From NCBI GenBank assembly GCA_934668285.1, contig CAKUNB010000075.1, positions 1 to 7,548 of the forward strand: a stretch of DNA of 7,548 nucleotides. The letters are read 5' to 3'. This DNA comes from an uncultured Oscillospiraceae bacterium (GTDB lineage Bacteria > Bacillota > Clostridia > Oscillospirales > Oscillospiraceae). The notes below the pieces were generated by a model. It did not search any database. It had not been told where the DNA came from and saw nothing but the letters and a program-made list of their open reading frames with translations. Of this stretch, positions 1 to 6,194 are shown piece by piece. Position 1 is the stretch's first letter. Each line of letters opens with the position of its first letter. The position numbers were made by a program, and so were the translations under genes.

Positions 1-132
1 GCCGAGGAAATCGCTGCCGAGGCCCTTGCCGTCGGTCAGCAGCTTGTGCGCGTCAAAGACCTCCTGCTCCGAGCCGAGAAGATCCGGCAGAGAGAGCTCA
101 CCCCAGACGTTGGAAATATCAAGTTTAATCAT
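1..132 (-). CDS. pgi: Glucose-6-phosphate isomerase, N-terminal fragment (cut by window edge)
   Basis: The reverse strand reads from an ATG at 132-130 through 44 codons to the window edge without a stop. An AGGAG motif (complement of 143-147) lies 10 nt upstream. The peptide begins MIKLDISNVWGEL, continues with a segment containing AHKLLTDG, and ends GLGSDFLG. From memory, Firmicutes glucose-6-phosphate isomerases begin with a similar short beta strand and helix followed by G(S/N)DFLGW(V/L)DLP; the window stops just before the expected Trp. The enzyme interconverts glucose-6-phosphate and fructose-6-phosphate in the cytoplasm. Only about a tenth of the protein is visible, with no catalytic residue, so the call rests on this N-terminal signature alone. 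The gene diverges from the dehydrogenase at 297. Confidence 0.75.
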   Translation of the reverse strand, partial: MIKLDISNVWGELSLPDLLGSEQEVFDAHKLLTDGKGLGSDFLG

Positions 133-170
133 TGGATACACACTCCTTTGAATTCATGCTGTCTGCCCTT

Positions 171-199
171 ATGTTACATCAAAACCGCGCAAAGCGCAA
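171..199 (-). promoter_or_regulatory. Possible promoter of the pgi-like gene
   Basis: On the minus strand TTGCGC (complement of 194-199) and TAACAT (complement of 171-176) are separated by exactly 17 bp. They lie about 40 nt upstream of the start codon at 132. The match to sigma-A consensus is only partial (three of six and four of six bases), so this is a best guess from position and spacing. Confidence 0.3.
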
Positions 200-238
200 C
201 ACCTGACCGAAAAAAGTTTTTGTGAACACAGCGGGCGC

Positions 239-267
239 TTGACAGCGCAGGAATTTTGTGATACCAA
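239..267 (+). promoter_or_regulatory. Likely sigma-A promoter of the short-chain dehydrogenase gene
   Basis: A perfect -35 hexamer TTGACA occurs at 239-244. After a 17-bp spacer comes TACCAA at 262-267, a weak -10, preceded by TG at 259-260 in the extended -10 position. The start codon follows 29 nt downstream of this -10. The perfect -35 and correct spacing support it; the poor -10 lowers confidence. Confidence 0.45.
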
Positions 268-296
268 TAAGGTAAATTCAGTGGGAGGCGAAACCG

Positions 297-1088
297 ATGA
301 AACGAATTGCAATCGTGACCGGCGCAAGCTCCGGCATGGGGCGCGAATTTGTGCGCCAGCTTGCTAAATGGGAGCGCTTTGAGGAGGTCTGGGTGATCGC
401 CCGCCGTGCCGACCGGCTCGAGGAGCTGCGGCAGGAGACGGAGCTGCCACTGCGGCCGATCTGCCTTGACCTGACCGACCCGCTTGCATTGCAGCACTAT
501 GCCGACCTGCTCGACGCGGTCAAGCCGAATGTCGGGCTGCTGGCCAATATTGCGGGCTTCGGTCGCTTCGGGCGCTATGACCAGATTCCGCTGGCCGATT
601 CCCTGCGGATGATCGACCTCAACTGCAAGGCGCTCGTCGCGATGACCGAGCTGACGCTGCCGTACATGCGCCGCGGAGCGAAGCTGATGAATCTCGATTC
701 CCTGTCGGCCTTCCAGCCGGTGCCGTATATCAACGTCTACGGCTCGACTAAGGCGTTTGTGCTCAGCTATTCCCGCGCGCTGGGGCGGGAGCTGCGCCCG
801 CGCGGCATCCGCGTGATGGCGGTCAACCCCGGCTGGGTCAAGACGGAGTTTTTCGACCATGCCCTGACGACCAGCAACGACGCGGTGACCTACTATAATA
901 AAGTCTATGATCCTGCCGACGTGATGGCCACGGCACTGAAGGATCTGTACCGCACGAAAAAGGACGTCTCCATCCACGGCGCGCGCGTCCGCTGGCAGGT
1001 GCGCCTGACCAAGCTCCTGCCGCACAGCACGGTGATGAACATCTGGATGAAGCAGCAGAAGCACAACCGGCTGCCTGACGAGGACTGA
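297..1088 (+). CDS. Short-chain dehydrogenase/reductase (SDR family), substrate unknown
   Basis: This is a cytoplasmic NAD(P)-dependent oxidoreductase of classical SDR type, 263 residues, a normal family length. The Rossmann nucleotide motif TGASSGMG is at residues 8-15. The NIAG motif (the family's NNAG) is at 84-87, and a structural/catalytic Asn is probable at 109. The catalytic triad continues with Ser135, Tyr148 and Lys152 (YGSTK), and PGWVKT at 178-183 closes the cofactor site. The two Arg at 36-37 after the second beta strand suggest, but do not prove, preference for NADP(H). The start is fixed by GGGAGG at 283-288, 8 nt upstream of the ATG. The C-terminal 40 residues are basic (KQQKHNR near the end) and not diagnostic. 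By hand count GC is about 60%, higher than the genes to the right. It is transcribed alone, ending at the hairpin at 1127-1159, and shows no link to the sugar cassette. The substrate cannot be told from the sequence. Confidence 0.93.
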   Translation: MKRIAIVTGASSGMGREFVRQLAKWERFEEVWVIARRADRLEELRQETELPLRPICLDLTDPLALQHYADLLDAVKPNVGLLANIAGFGRFGRYDQIPLADSLRMIDLNCKALVAMTELTLPYMRRGAKLMNLDSLSAFQPVPYINVYGSTKAFVLSYSRALGRELRPRGIRVMAVNPGWVKTEFFDHALTTSNDAVTYYNKVYDPADVMATALKDLYRTKKDVSIHGARVRWQVRLTKLLPHSTVMNIWMKQQKHNRLPDED

Positions 1089-1126
1089 TTCAACACAAAA
1101 CGCGGGGGTTTTCCCTGACGATAGCG

Positions 1127-1159
1127 TAAATGAGCCGGGCGGCGTGCCCGGCTCATTTA
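1127..1159. terminator. Hairpin terminator between convergent genes
   Basis: TAAATGAGCCGGGC at 1127-1140 pairs perfectly over 14 bp with GCCCGGCTCATTTA at 1146-1159 around a 5-nt loop (GGCGT). It lies 38 bp after the dehydrogenase stop and 26 bp before the stop of the opposing regulator gene. The stem ends in T-rich bases on both strands because of its own A/T flank, but the following tract (TTGTATAGTT) is not a clean T run. It most likely serves both convergent genes. Confidence 0.8.
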
Positions 1160-1185
1160 TTGTATAGTTGTCTGTGTGCGGAAAA

Positions 1186-1947
1186 TCAGGTGCAGCAGAT
1201 GTACTCGACGTGCTGCTTCTTCAGAAATTCCTCCCAATCGCCGGATGGAGCCTTATCGACGACGATGGTATCGATGTTCTCGAAGCCGTCGATGTGCTGA
1301 AAGCATGATTTGTTGAATTTCGTATGGTCGGCAAGAAGAAATGTTTTCCTTGAACGCTGGATGGCGATCTGACGGATTCGCGCCTGCTCCTCAGTGGAAT
1401 CGGTCAGCCCGCTTTGCATACTCAGCGCTTCGCAGGAAATGAACGCCTTATCGACGTAGTAATTCGACATGTTCTGAACGGCGGAAATACCGACAAAGCT
1501 CATGGATTTCGTGGAAAGACTGCCGCCGATGGAGATCAGCGTGAAATCCTTGGACTTTGAAAGTTGATTGATTACGTTGAGAGAATTTGTCAGCACGGTA
1601 AGGCGCATTCCTGCGACAATATCGCAGAGGCAGCTTACCGTGGTCGAGGCGTCCAGAAAAATGGTATCGCCGTTGGAAATGAACTTCTTGCAGCGCTCGG
1701 CGATGAGCTGCTTGTTTTCAACCAGAATGTTCTCCTTGATTGAGAAGTTGACCTCGTTGGAAACGCCGTCCTCGACGTAAGCGCCGCCGTAGGTTTTCTT
1801 CAGGATGCCACTGTCCTCCAGCGTTTTTAAGTCTCTGCGAATGGTTTCCGGCGTGACATGAAAAAGCTCGGACAGCTCGGCAACTGTGACGCTTTTTTCT
1901 TCCAAAACAATTTCTTTGATTTTATTAAGCCTTGTAACAACTAACAC
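1186..1947 (-). CDS. DeoR-family transcriptional repressor, probable regulator of the divergent sugar cassette
   Basis: The 253-residue protein is the usual DeoR-family length. An N-terminal winged helix-turn-helix covers residues 5-57, with the recognition region TVAELSELFHVTPETIRRDL at 21-40 and the family wing segment GGAYVEDG near 54-61. A C-terminal sugar-phosphate sensor domain (DeoRC, isomerase-like fold) spans about 80-240. It shows the phosphate-binding DASTT loop at 99-103, TNS at 120-122, GGSL at 141-144 and ADHTKF at 206-211. Translation starts at GTG (1947-1945), chosen because GGAGGT (complement of 1955-1960) lies 7 nt upstream and no ATG fits. The gene is divergent from the kinase-transporter-isomerase operon across a 246-bp control region, the classical layout for a local repressor that probably also controls itself. 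By family analogy the inducer would be a phosphorylated pathway intermediate such as MTR-1-phosphate. The ligand is inference; the family call is firm. Confidence 0.95.
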   Translation of the reverse strand: MLVVTRLNKIKEIVLEEKSVTVAELSELFHVTPETIRRDLKTLEDSGILKKTYGGAYVEDGVSNEVNFSIKENILVENKQLIAERCKKFISNGDTIFLDASTTVSCLCDIVAGMRLTVLTNSLNVINQLSKSKDFTLISIGGSLSTKSMSFVGISAVQNMSNYYVDKAFISCEALSMQSGLTDSTEEQARIRQIAIQRSRKTFLLADHTKFNKSCFQHIDGFENIDTIVVDKAPSGDWEEFLKKQHVEYICCT

Positions 1948-1978
1948 AGTACGTACCTCCGTTCTGTCTGTTTTGCCT

Positions 1979-2007
1979 ATTATATCTTATTCTTGCAAAA
2001 AAAACAA
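1979..2007 (-). promoter_or_regulatory. Probable promoter of the DeoR-family regulator gene
   Basis: On the minus strand a perfect -10 hexamer TATAAT (complement of 1979-1984) is preceded, across a 17-bp spacer, by TTGTTT (complement of 2002-2007), which keeps the TTG of the -35 consensus. The predicted start of transcription is about 25-30 nt upstream of the GTG codon, leaving room for the GGAGGT ribosome binding site. Confidence 0.6.
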
Positions 2008-2075
2008 ACATAAAATCACATGAAAACACTTTTTTTGAAAAATATTTTTATAGAATCTGCACATCTGTCAAAATC

Positions 2076-2117
2076 AAACAACAAAACCAAAAATAATTAA
2101 CGAAAGAAACAACAAAA
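2076..2117. repeat. 11-bp direct repeat, candidate DeoR-family operator pair
   Basis: AAACAACAAAA occurs exactly at 2076-2086 and again at 2107-2117, with starts 31 bp apart, close to three helical turns, so both copies face the same side of the DNA. The second copy ends 5 bp before the -35 box of the operon promoter. DeoR-family regulators in Gram-positive bacteria often bind AAACA/TGTTT-type boxes arranged as repeats. The assignment as operator is inference, because low-complexity A-rich DNA could give such a repeat by chance. Confidence 0.4.
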
Positions 2118-2122
2118 TAATA

Positions 2123-2151
2123 TTGACACCGGAAAAGAATGGTGCTATAAT
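2123..2151 (+). promoter_or_regulatory. Perfect-consensus sigma-A promoter of the MTR-type salvage operon
   Basis: TTGACA at 2123-2128 and TATAAT at 2146-2151 are both perfect and separated by exactly 17 bp. TGC at 2143-2145 adds an extended -10 element, and the DNA upstream is A-rich like an UP element. The likely transcript start is near 2158, giving a leader of about 36 nt before the ATG at 2194. A promoter this strong beside a divergent DeoR-type gene implies tight repression in the absence of inducer. Confidence 0.9.
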
Positions 2152-2193
2152 GGCCATGTCGACAAAGCAAAGAAGGAAATGAGGGAGTAGGCG

Positions 2194-3414
2194 ATGAAAG
2201 ATCAAACCGGCATCTTGTTTCAAAATGAAAATGAGGTTATCGCATACGCTCGGCATATCATGCCACAACTGGGATATGCCAAACAGCTTGCCTGCACGGA
2301 GATTGGCGACGGCAACCTGAATTTTGTTTACCGGGTAAAAAATACAGCAACTGGAGCATCAGTTATTATCAAGCAGGCCGGTGACTTTGCCCGTTCGACG
2401 CAGGATTATAAGCTCACGATCGACCGCAACCGCATTGAGGCGGAGGTTTTGAAGTATTACGGAGACTTAGCCGAATCTCTGGTCCCGAAGGTCTATTGCT
2501 ATGATGCGGAGAAGCATTGCTACCTCATGGAGGATCTCGGACAATATGAGATTTTGCGCAAGGCGCTGCTGAAACGGGAAACCAATCGCGTGCTCAGCGA
2601 CCAAATTACGACGTTTTTGGTTAATGTGCTTCTGAAAACCTCCTGCATCGGCATGAAGCCGATGCAAAAGCGCGAGATGGATAAGCGCTATGCAAACCCT
2701 GAGCTGTGCAAGATATCAGAGGACCTCGTTTTTACGGATCCGTTCACCAACGCTGGCGGGACCAACCGTGTCTTTGCACCGAACCATGCATATGTGGAGT
2801 GCGAAGTCTATGGCGACTTGGAGCTGCGGCTTGCTGCAGCAAAGCTCAAAAGCTGCTTTGTGAACAAGGCGGAGGCGCTGATCCACGGTGATTTGCATAC
2901 CGGCTCCATCTTTGTCTGCCCGGACGGAATTAAGGTCATCGATCCGGAATTTGCGTTTTACGGCCCTGCGGGCTACGATGTTGGCAATGTGGTAGGAAAT
3001 CTTACGTTTGCCTACATCAACGCAGCTGTCACGATGGATGACGGCGGAGAGAAAACGGCGTTTTTGGAGTGGCTGGAGCAAACCATCGGCGAGGTCGTCG
3101 ACCTGTTTTCTGAAAAGTTTCTGCGCGGCTTTGCAGGAGCCGCAACGGATGTCATGATGCAAACCGAGGGCTTTGCACAGTGGTATCTTGCCGGAGTGCT
3201 CTCGGATACCGCTGGGATTGCGGGATTGGAAATGATCCGCAGAACGGTAGGCGAGGCCGGCGTGGAAGAAATCCGCGGCATTGATGATGCCCTCCTTCGC
3301 TGCCGTGCCGAACGCTGTGCGATCCAGATCGGCAAGCGCTTTGTCAAGGAGCGGGATTCCCTGAGCAGCGGTGCGGATTATCGAAGAATTCTGGCAGAGG
3401 TCATGCGGCGATAG
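2194..3414 (+). CDS. mtnK: S-methyl-5-thioribose kinase family protein
   Basis: The enzyme would phosphorylate the anomeric C1 hydroxyl of 5-methylthioribose (or a near analogue such as 5-deoxyribose) with ATP, the first committed step of salvage, in the cytoplasm. The 406-residue length fits the MTR kinase family, which has a protein-kinase-like/aminoglycoside phosphotransferase fold. Visible motifs are the glycine-loop equivalent IGDGNLNFVY at 37-46, a probable ATP-binding Lys60 in IIKQA, the hinge region MEDLG at 112-116, the catalytic loop HGDLHTGS at 231-238 with Asp233, and DPEFAFYGP at 250-258. The last motif supplies the family's DxE metal-binding pair (Asp250, Glu252). MIRR at 347-350 supplies an Arg pair in the C-terminal part. 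The HGDLHTGS and DPEFAFYGP motifs distinguish it from choline or homoserine kinases. The ATG has AGGGAG at 2182-2187, 6 nt upstream. It is first in the operon, 42 bp after the -10 box. Family identity is firm; MTR over 5-deoxyribose is not settled by sequence. Confidence 0.92.
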   Translation: MKDQTGILFQNENEVIAYARHIMPQLGYAKQLACTEIGDGNLNFVYRVKNTATGASVIIKQAGDFARSTQDYKLTIDRNRIEAEVLKYYGDLAESLVPKVYCYDAEKHCYLMEDLGQYEILRKALLKRETNRVLSDQITTFLVNVLLKTSCIGMKPMQKREMDKRYANPELCKISEDLVFTDPFTNAGGTNRVFAPNHAYVECEVYGDLELRLAAAKLKSCFVNKAEALIHGDLHTGSIFVCPDGIKVIDPEFAFYGPAGYDVGNVVGNLTFAYINAAVTMDDGGEKTAFLEWLEQTIGEVVDLFSEKFLRGFAGAATDVMMQTEGFAQWYLAGVLSDTAGIAGLEMIRRTVGEAGVEEIRGIDDALLRCRAERCAIQIGKRFVKERDSLSSGADYRRILAEVMRR

Positions 3415-3443
3415 GACTTTTTCCATTCTGAACCGGTACGTTC

Positions 3444-3462
3444 CATCCCGCACTGCGGGATG
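3444..3462 (+). other. Intercistronic hairpin upstream of the binding-protein gene
   Basis: CATCCCGC at 3444-3451 pairs with GCGGGATG at 3455-3462 around a 3-nt loop, a compact GC-rich 8-bp stem. It lies in the 108-bp gap between the kinase and the binding-protein gene. No T run follows (AATGTAAT), so it is not a standard intrinsic terminator. It may protect the 5' side of a processed binding-protein mRNA or attenuate read-through. Confidence 0.45.
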
Positions 3463-3480
3463 AATGTAATAAACGCCATG

Positions 3481-3510
3481 CAAAAACCAAAAAACCAAAA
3501 AACAAAAAAC
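3481..3510 (+). repeat. A-rich imperfect tandem repeat before a strong ribosome binding site
   Basis: The 30 bp upstream of AAGGAGG (3511-3517) consist of short units of A5-A6 followed by CC or C, giving a leader almost free of G and T. Such unstructured A-rich leaders commonly raise translation, fitting the high demand for a binding protein. It is observed directly; the effect on expression is inference. Confidence 0.45.
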
Positions 3511-3522
3511 AAGGAGGAAAAA

Positions 3523-4584
3523 ATGAAAAGACTAATCGTACTCATTCTTGCCGTGTGCTTGCTGCTGTCAGCGTGTGCGTCAACGACGCCCTCCGATGAG
3601 GACAAAGACTCGGGGGAAAAGCAAAAAATCGCGGTCGTGGCAAACAGTGCAACGGACGACCACTGCATTCAGCTTGTCGAAGGCTTCCAGAGCGAGGGTG
3701 AAGCACTTGGCTACACCGTAGACATCTTCCTCTCCAACAATGACGACGCAAAATTCCAGGAATTGTTTGAACAGTGTGTTCAGAATAATTATGTGGGCAT
3801 CTATGTTACCCATGGAAAGGCCGACTATTCGTATGATCTGCTGAAGCCGGCTGTTGATAAGGGCATCAAAATTGTCGGCTTCGATACCACGGCGGAGAAG
3901 GACGGCGTGCAGCTCGAGGGAACGACGCTAACCCAGCAGAACGACCATCTGCTTGCTCAGCTTTCGCTTGATGAGATTTGCGCGCTGTGCCCCGACCGTG
4001 CGCCCCGCATTCTGAAGCTGTGGTTCGGACCGGGCGAGCCGCCGCTGGACCGACGCGAGGAAATCTATAAGCAGTATGAAGAAGCAGGCAAAATCGAAAC
4101 GCTGGAGGTCGTCGGTCCGACGGACTGGAACGATGTGATCGGCTCCGTGGCAAATTCTATTTCCGCAATGCTTCCGAAGTATCCGGAGGGCACCGTTGAT
4201 GCGGTGTGGGCCTCCTGGGATGAGCTGGCAAAGGGCGTTTACAAGGCCTGCGGCGAAGCAAACCGTGACGACCTTGTGATGGTCGCAATTGACGTTTCCA
4301 ATCAGGACCTCAACTTCATGAAGGAAGAAAACAGCATCTGGAAGGCGACTGCTGCGGTTGACCCAGTTCTGATCGGCAGAATCGGCATGCGGCTGATGGC
4401 AATGAAGCTGCATGGTGACGAAACGCCTGCGACCTACCAGCTCGAGCCGAAGCTGATTCAGAGTGATATGCTGCAGGAAGACAGCAACATGGACAACCTT
4501 GATCAGGTGATTGATGGCTGGCGCGTTTCTGACGAATTCAACCAGCCGTGGATGGACGAGCTTCGCACGCAAAACGCGAAATAA
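3523..4584 (+). CDS. Sugar ABC transporter substrate-binding lipoprotein (ribose-type, periplasmic-binding-protein fold I)
   Basis: This is the extracellular, membrane-anchored receptor of the importer, predicted to capture the 5-modified ribose. The start is set at the ATG at 3523 because a full AAGGAGG (3511-3517) sits 5 nt upstream and the resulting N-terminus is a lipoprotein signal peptide: MKR, a hydrophobic stretch 4-14, and the lipobox LSAC at 15-18 with lipidated Cys18. An acidic linker (20-33) follows. The mature domain (34-353) begins KIAVVANSATDDHCIQLVEG, like RbsB-type proteins. It continues with GIYVTHG at 92-98, GFDTT at 119-123, LDRREE at 175-180 with Arg177/178 as candidate sugar ligands, and AIDVSN at 255-260. 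Mature length of about 335 residues is somewhat longer than RbsB, with extra sequence at the C-terminus. It is flanked by two hairpins (3444-3462 and 4602-4637). An upstream in-frame ATG at 3460 is rejected. Ligand identity comes only from the neighbouring kinase and isomerase. Confidence 0.92.
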   Translation: MKRLIVLILAVCLLLSACASTTPSDEDKDSGEKQKIAVVANSATDDHCIQLVEGFQSEGEALGYTVDIFLSNNDDAKFQELFEQCVQNNYVGIYVTHGKADYSYDLLKPAVDKGIKIVGFDTTAEKDGVQLEGTTLTQQNDHLLAQLSLDEICALCPDRAPRILKLWFGPGEPPLDRREEIYKQYEEAGKIETLEVVGPTDWNDVIGSVANSISAMLPKYPEGTVDAVWASWDELAKGVYKACGEANRDDLVMVAIDVSNQDLNFMKEENSIWKATAAVDPVLIGRIGMRLMAMKLHGDETPATYQLEPKLIQSDMLQEDSNMDNLDQVIDGWRVSDEFNQPWMDELRTQNAK

Positions 4585-4601
4585 CACCAAAACAAAGCCA
4601 A

Positions 4602-4637
4602 AATGTGTTCCTGCCGATTCATCGGCAGGAACACATT
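4602..4637 (+). other. Perfect 16-bp hairpin after the binding-protein gene (mRNA stabiliser or attenuator)
   Basis: AATGTGTTCCTGCCGA at 4602-4617 pairs without mismatch with TCGGCAGGAACACATT at 4622-4637 around the loop TTCA. It begins 17 nt after the binding-protein stop and ends 31 nt before the ATPase start. The bases after the stem are GCAAGAG, so there is no T tract for simple termination. Hairpins in this position of binding-protein operons are known to protect the upstream cistron from 3' exonucleases and so make binding protein exceed ATPase and permease. Partial termination is an alternative. Confidence 0.8.
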
Positions 4638-4668
4638 GCAAGAGAAACAAGAAAGGGAGTGATCGGGC

Positions 4669-6192
4669 TTGCAGAAGGATAGAAACACCCTGAAAATGGA
4701 ACATATATCGATTGAGTTTCCGGGCGTCAAGGCATTGGACGATGTGGACTTCGAGATACAAAGCGGTGAAGTTCGCGGCCTGGCCGGCGCAAACGGCGCC
4801 GGAAAGTCAACTTTGATGAAGATCCTTTCTGGCGTGAACACCCATTATGAGGGAAAGATCTTTATCAATGGTGCGGAAAAGCGTATTGCATCCCCCAAGG
4901 ATGCAAAACAGTGCGGCATTGAAATTGTATACCAGGAGGTCGATGCTGCGCTGGTTCACAATGTTTCCGTTGCGGAAAACATTATGCTGAACCATCTGGT
5001 CAACAAAATGGCCGGAAAGGCTTTCGTGGACTGGCGAGCAATCCGCAGAGAGGCGGCGGCGGTCCTTAAAAAGCTGAATGTTTCACTTGATGTCAATCAG
5101 CCGGTTTCAGAGCTGTCGCTGTCGGAAAAGCAGATGGTTCTGATTGCGCGCGCGGTCAGTGAGCAGTGCAGCTTTTTGATTCTCGATGAACCGACCGCGC
5201 CGCTGAGTCAGAAAGAAACGACGGAGCTGTTCCGTATTGTCAAGGAATTGTCGGAGAAAGAAAACATCGGCGTCATTTTTATCTCCCACCGCCTGCCGGA
5301 GATTTTGGAGCTTTGCACCTCACTGACGGTTATGCGCGACGGAAAGGTTGCGGGTAACGTTGACATGGATGGCAGCGTTACGCCGGAGCGGATTGTTGAA
5401 ATGATGCTCGGCCGCAGCATGGAGGTTCAGCACTTTAACGAAAGAACACACACGGTCGGCGAGACTGTGCTGCGTGTGGAGGGACTGTGCGATAAAGGCG
5501 GCTCGGTGCATGATGTTTCGTTTGACCTGCACAAGGGCGAGATCATCGGTCTGGCAGGTTTGGTCGGCGCGGGAAAGACAGAACTCTGCAAGACGCTGTT
5601 CGGCGAATATGCGAAAACGGCCGGACGAATTTTCCTGAACGGAAAGGAAGTCCGCATCACCTCGCCGGCTAAGGCCGTCAAGGCGGGAATCGCCTTTGTC
5701 GCGGAGGAGCGACGGAAGGAAAGCGTGTTCTTGGACGATCCGATTTATACCAACTTGTCTCTAACAAATCTGAATAAATTCATTGGAGTACAGCCGTTTG
5801 TCCGTAAAAAAGCGGAGCGTGCCTCTGCAAAGCAGATTATGGCCGACCTTAAGATCAAGGCGCCGGACGAAAATCAACAGGTTGAATTCCTCTCCGGCGG
5901 CAATCAACAGAAGGTTGCGGTCGGAAAGTGGTTTGTGTCGAATGCCGGAATATACATTTTCGACGAGCCAACAAAGGGAGTAGACGTTGCCGCAAAGCAG
6001 GAAATCTATCAGCTCATCATTCGATTAGTCGATGAGGGCAATGCTGTAATCTATGCGACCTGCGAATTTCCGGAAATTCTTTCCATCACAGATCGTACGC
6101 TGGTAATGTACAGCGGGCGAATCGTTAAGGAACTGAAAACAAAAGACACAAACGAAAAAGAGCTGCTCTATTATTCGACAGGAGGAAAATAA
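4669..6192 (+). CDS. Sugar ABC transporter ATPase with two nucleotide-binding domains (RbsA/MglA type)
   Basis: The cytoplasmic ATPase that powers the importer, 507 residues, is the normal length for the ribose/galactose class with two fused ABC domains. Domain 1 has Walker A GANGAGKST at 40-48, a signature LSLSEKQ at 149-155 (Ser152 where Gly is most common), Walker B LILDEP at 170-175 with Glu174, and SHRL with switch His207. Domain 2 has GLVGAGKTE at 297-305 (the Walker Lys303 is kept, whereas many RbsA proteins have Arg here), an intact signature LSGGNQQK at 408-415, and Walker B YIFDEPTKGVD at 429-439. CEFPEI at 465-470 replaces the switch His, as is usual in this class. The start is taken as TTG at 4669 because GGGAG at 4655-4659 is 9 nt upstream; the next in-frame ATG (residue 10, position 4696) has no well-spaced site. 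It lies 2 nt from the permease gene. Class is certain; substrate is inferred from context. Confidence 0.95.
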   Translation: MQKDRNTLKMEHISIEFPGVKALDDVDFEIQSGEVRGLAGANGAGKSTLMKILSGVNTHYEGKIFINGAEKRIASPKDAKQCGIEIVYQEVDAALVHNVSVAENIMLNHLVNKMAGKAFVDWRAIRREAAAVLKKLNVSLDVNQPVSELSLSEKQMVLIARAVSEQCSFLILDEPTAPLSQKETTELFRIVKELSEKENIGVIFISHRLPEILELCTSLTVMRDGKVAGNVDMDGSVTPERIVEMMLGRSMEVQHFNERTHTVGETVLRVEGLCDKGGSVHDVSFDLHKGEIIGLAGLVGAGKTELCKTLFGEYAKTAGRIFLNGKEVRITSPAKAVKAGIAFVAEERRKESVFLDDPIYTNLSLTNLNKFIGVQPFVRKKAERASAKQIMADLKIKAPDENQQVEFLSGGNQQKVAVGKWFVSNAGIYIFDEPTKGVDVAAKQEIYQLIIRLVDEGNAVIYATCEFPEILSITDRTLVMYSGRIVKELKTKDTNEKELLYYSTGGK

Positions 6193-6194
6193 TA

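Larger units (their letters stand above)
1948..2193. promoter_or_regulatory. Divergent AT-rich control region between regulator and operon
   Basis: No gene fits in these 246 bp. The region is strongly AT-rich compared with its surroundings and A-biased on the plus strand. It contains opposing promoters (1979-2007 minus, 2123-2151 plus), five AAACA pentamers (starting at 2002, 2006, 2024, 2076 and 2107), a 12-bp perfect palindrome AAAAATATTTTT at 2038-2049, and an 11-bp direct repeat. The plus-strand leader is only about 35 nt, so no SAM riboswitch or other large leader RNA can lie in it. Confidence 0.75.

Noticed and set aside
174..1064. Long open frame (296 codons) on the minus strand
   Set aside because: It lies opposite the well-supported dehydrogenase gene, is rich in His/Arg/Gln as expected from an antisense frame of GC-rich coding DNA, and has no recognisable motif.
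2021..2034. Catabolite-response (cre) site TGAAAACACTTTTT
   Set aside because: It matches 12 of 14 consensus positions but lacks the central CG and the near-terminal C, and sits in low-complexity A/T sequence over 85 bp upstream of the operon promoter.
2152..2193. SAM (S-box) or other riboswitch upstream of the kinase
   Set aside because: Only about 40 nt separate the -10 box from the start codon, with no conserved riboswitch helices or terminator/antiterminator pair.
3460..3522. Upstream in-frame ATG at 3460 as start of the binding protein
   Set aside because: It would add 21 residues in front of a perfect lipoprotein signal peptide, has no ribosome binding site, and its codons run through the hairpin and the A-rich tract. 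The ATG at 3523 has AAGGAGG 5 nt upstream.
4602..4637. Rho-independent terminator ending the operon after the binding protein
   Set aside because: The stem is perfect but no T tract follows, and ATPase and permease of the same transporter continue directly downstream without a visible new promoter.
3928..4761. Minus-strand open frame (277 codons) spanning the binding-protein/ATPase junction
   Set aside because: It crosses two real genes and the intercistronic hairpin, and shows no family motif.
4696..6192. ATPase start at the internal ATG (position 4696)
   Set aside because: No well-spaced ribosome binding site precedes it, whereas TTG at 4669 has GGGAG 9 nt upstream. The extra nine residues carry no motif, so some doubt remains.
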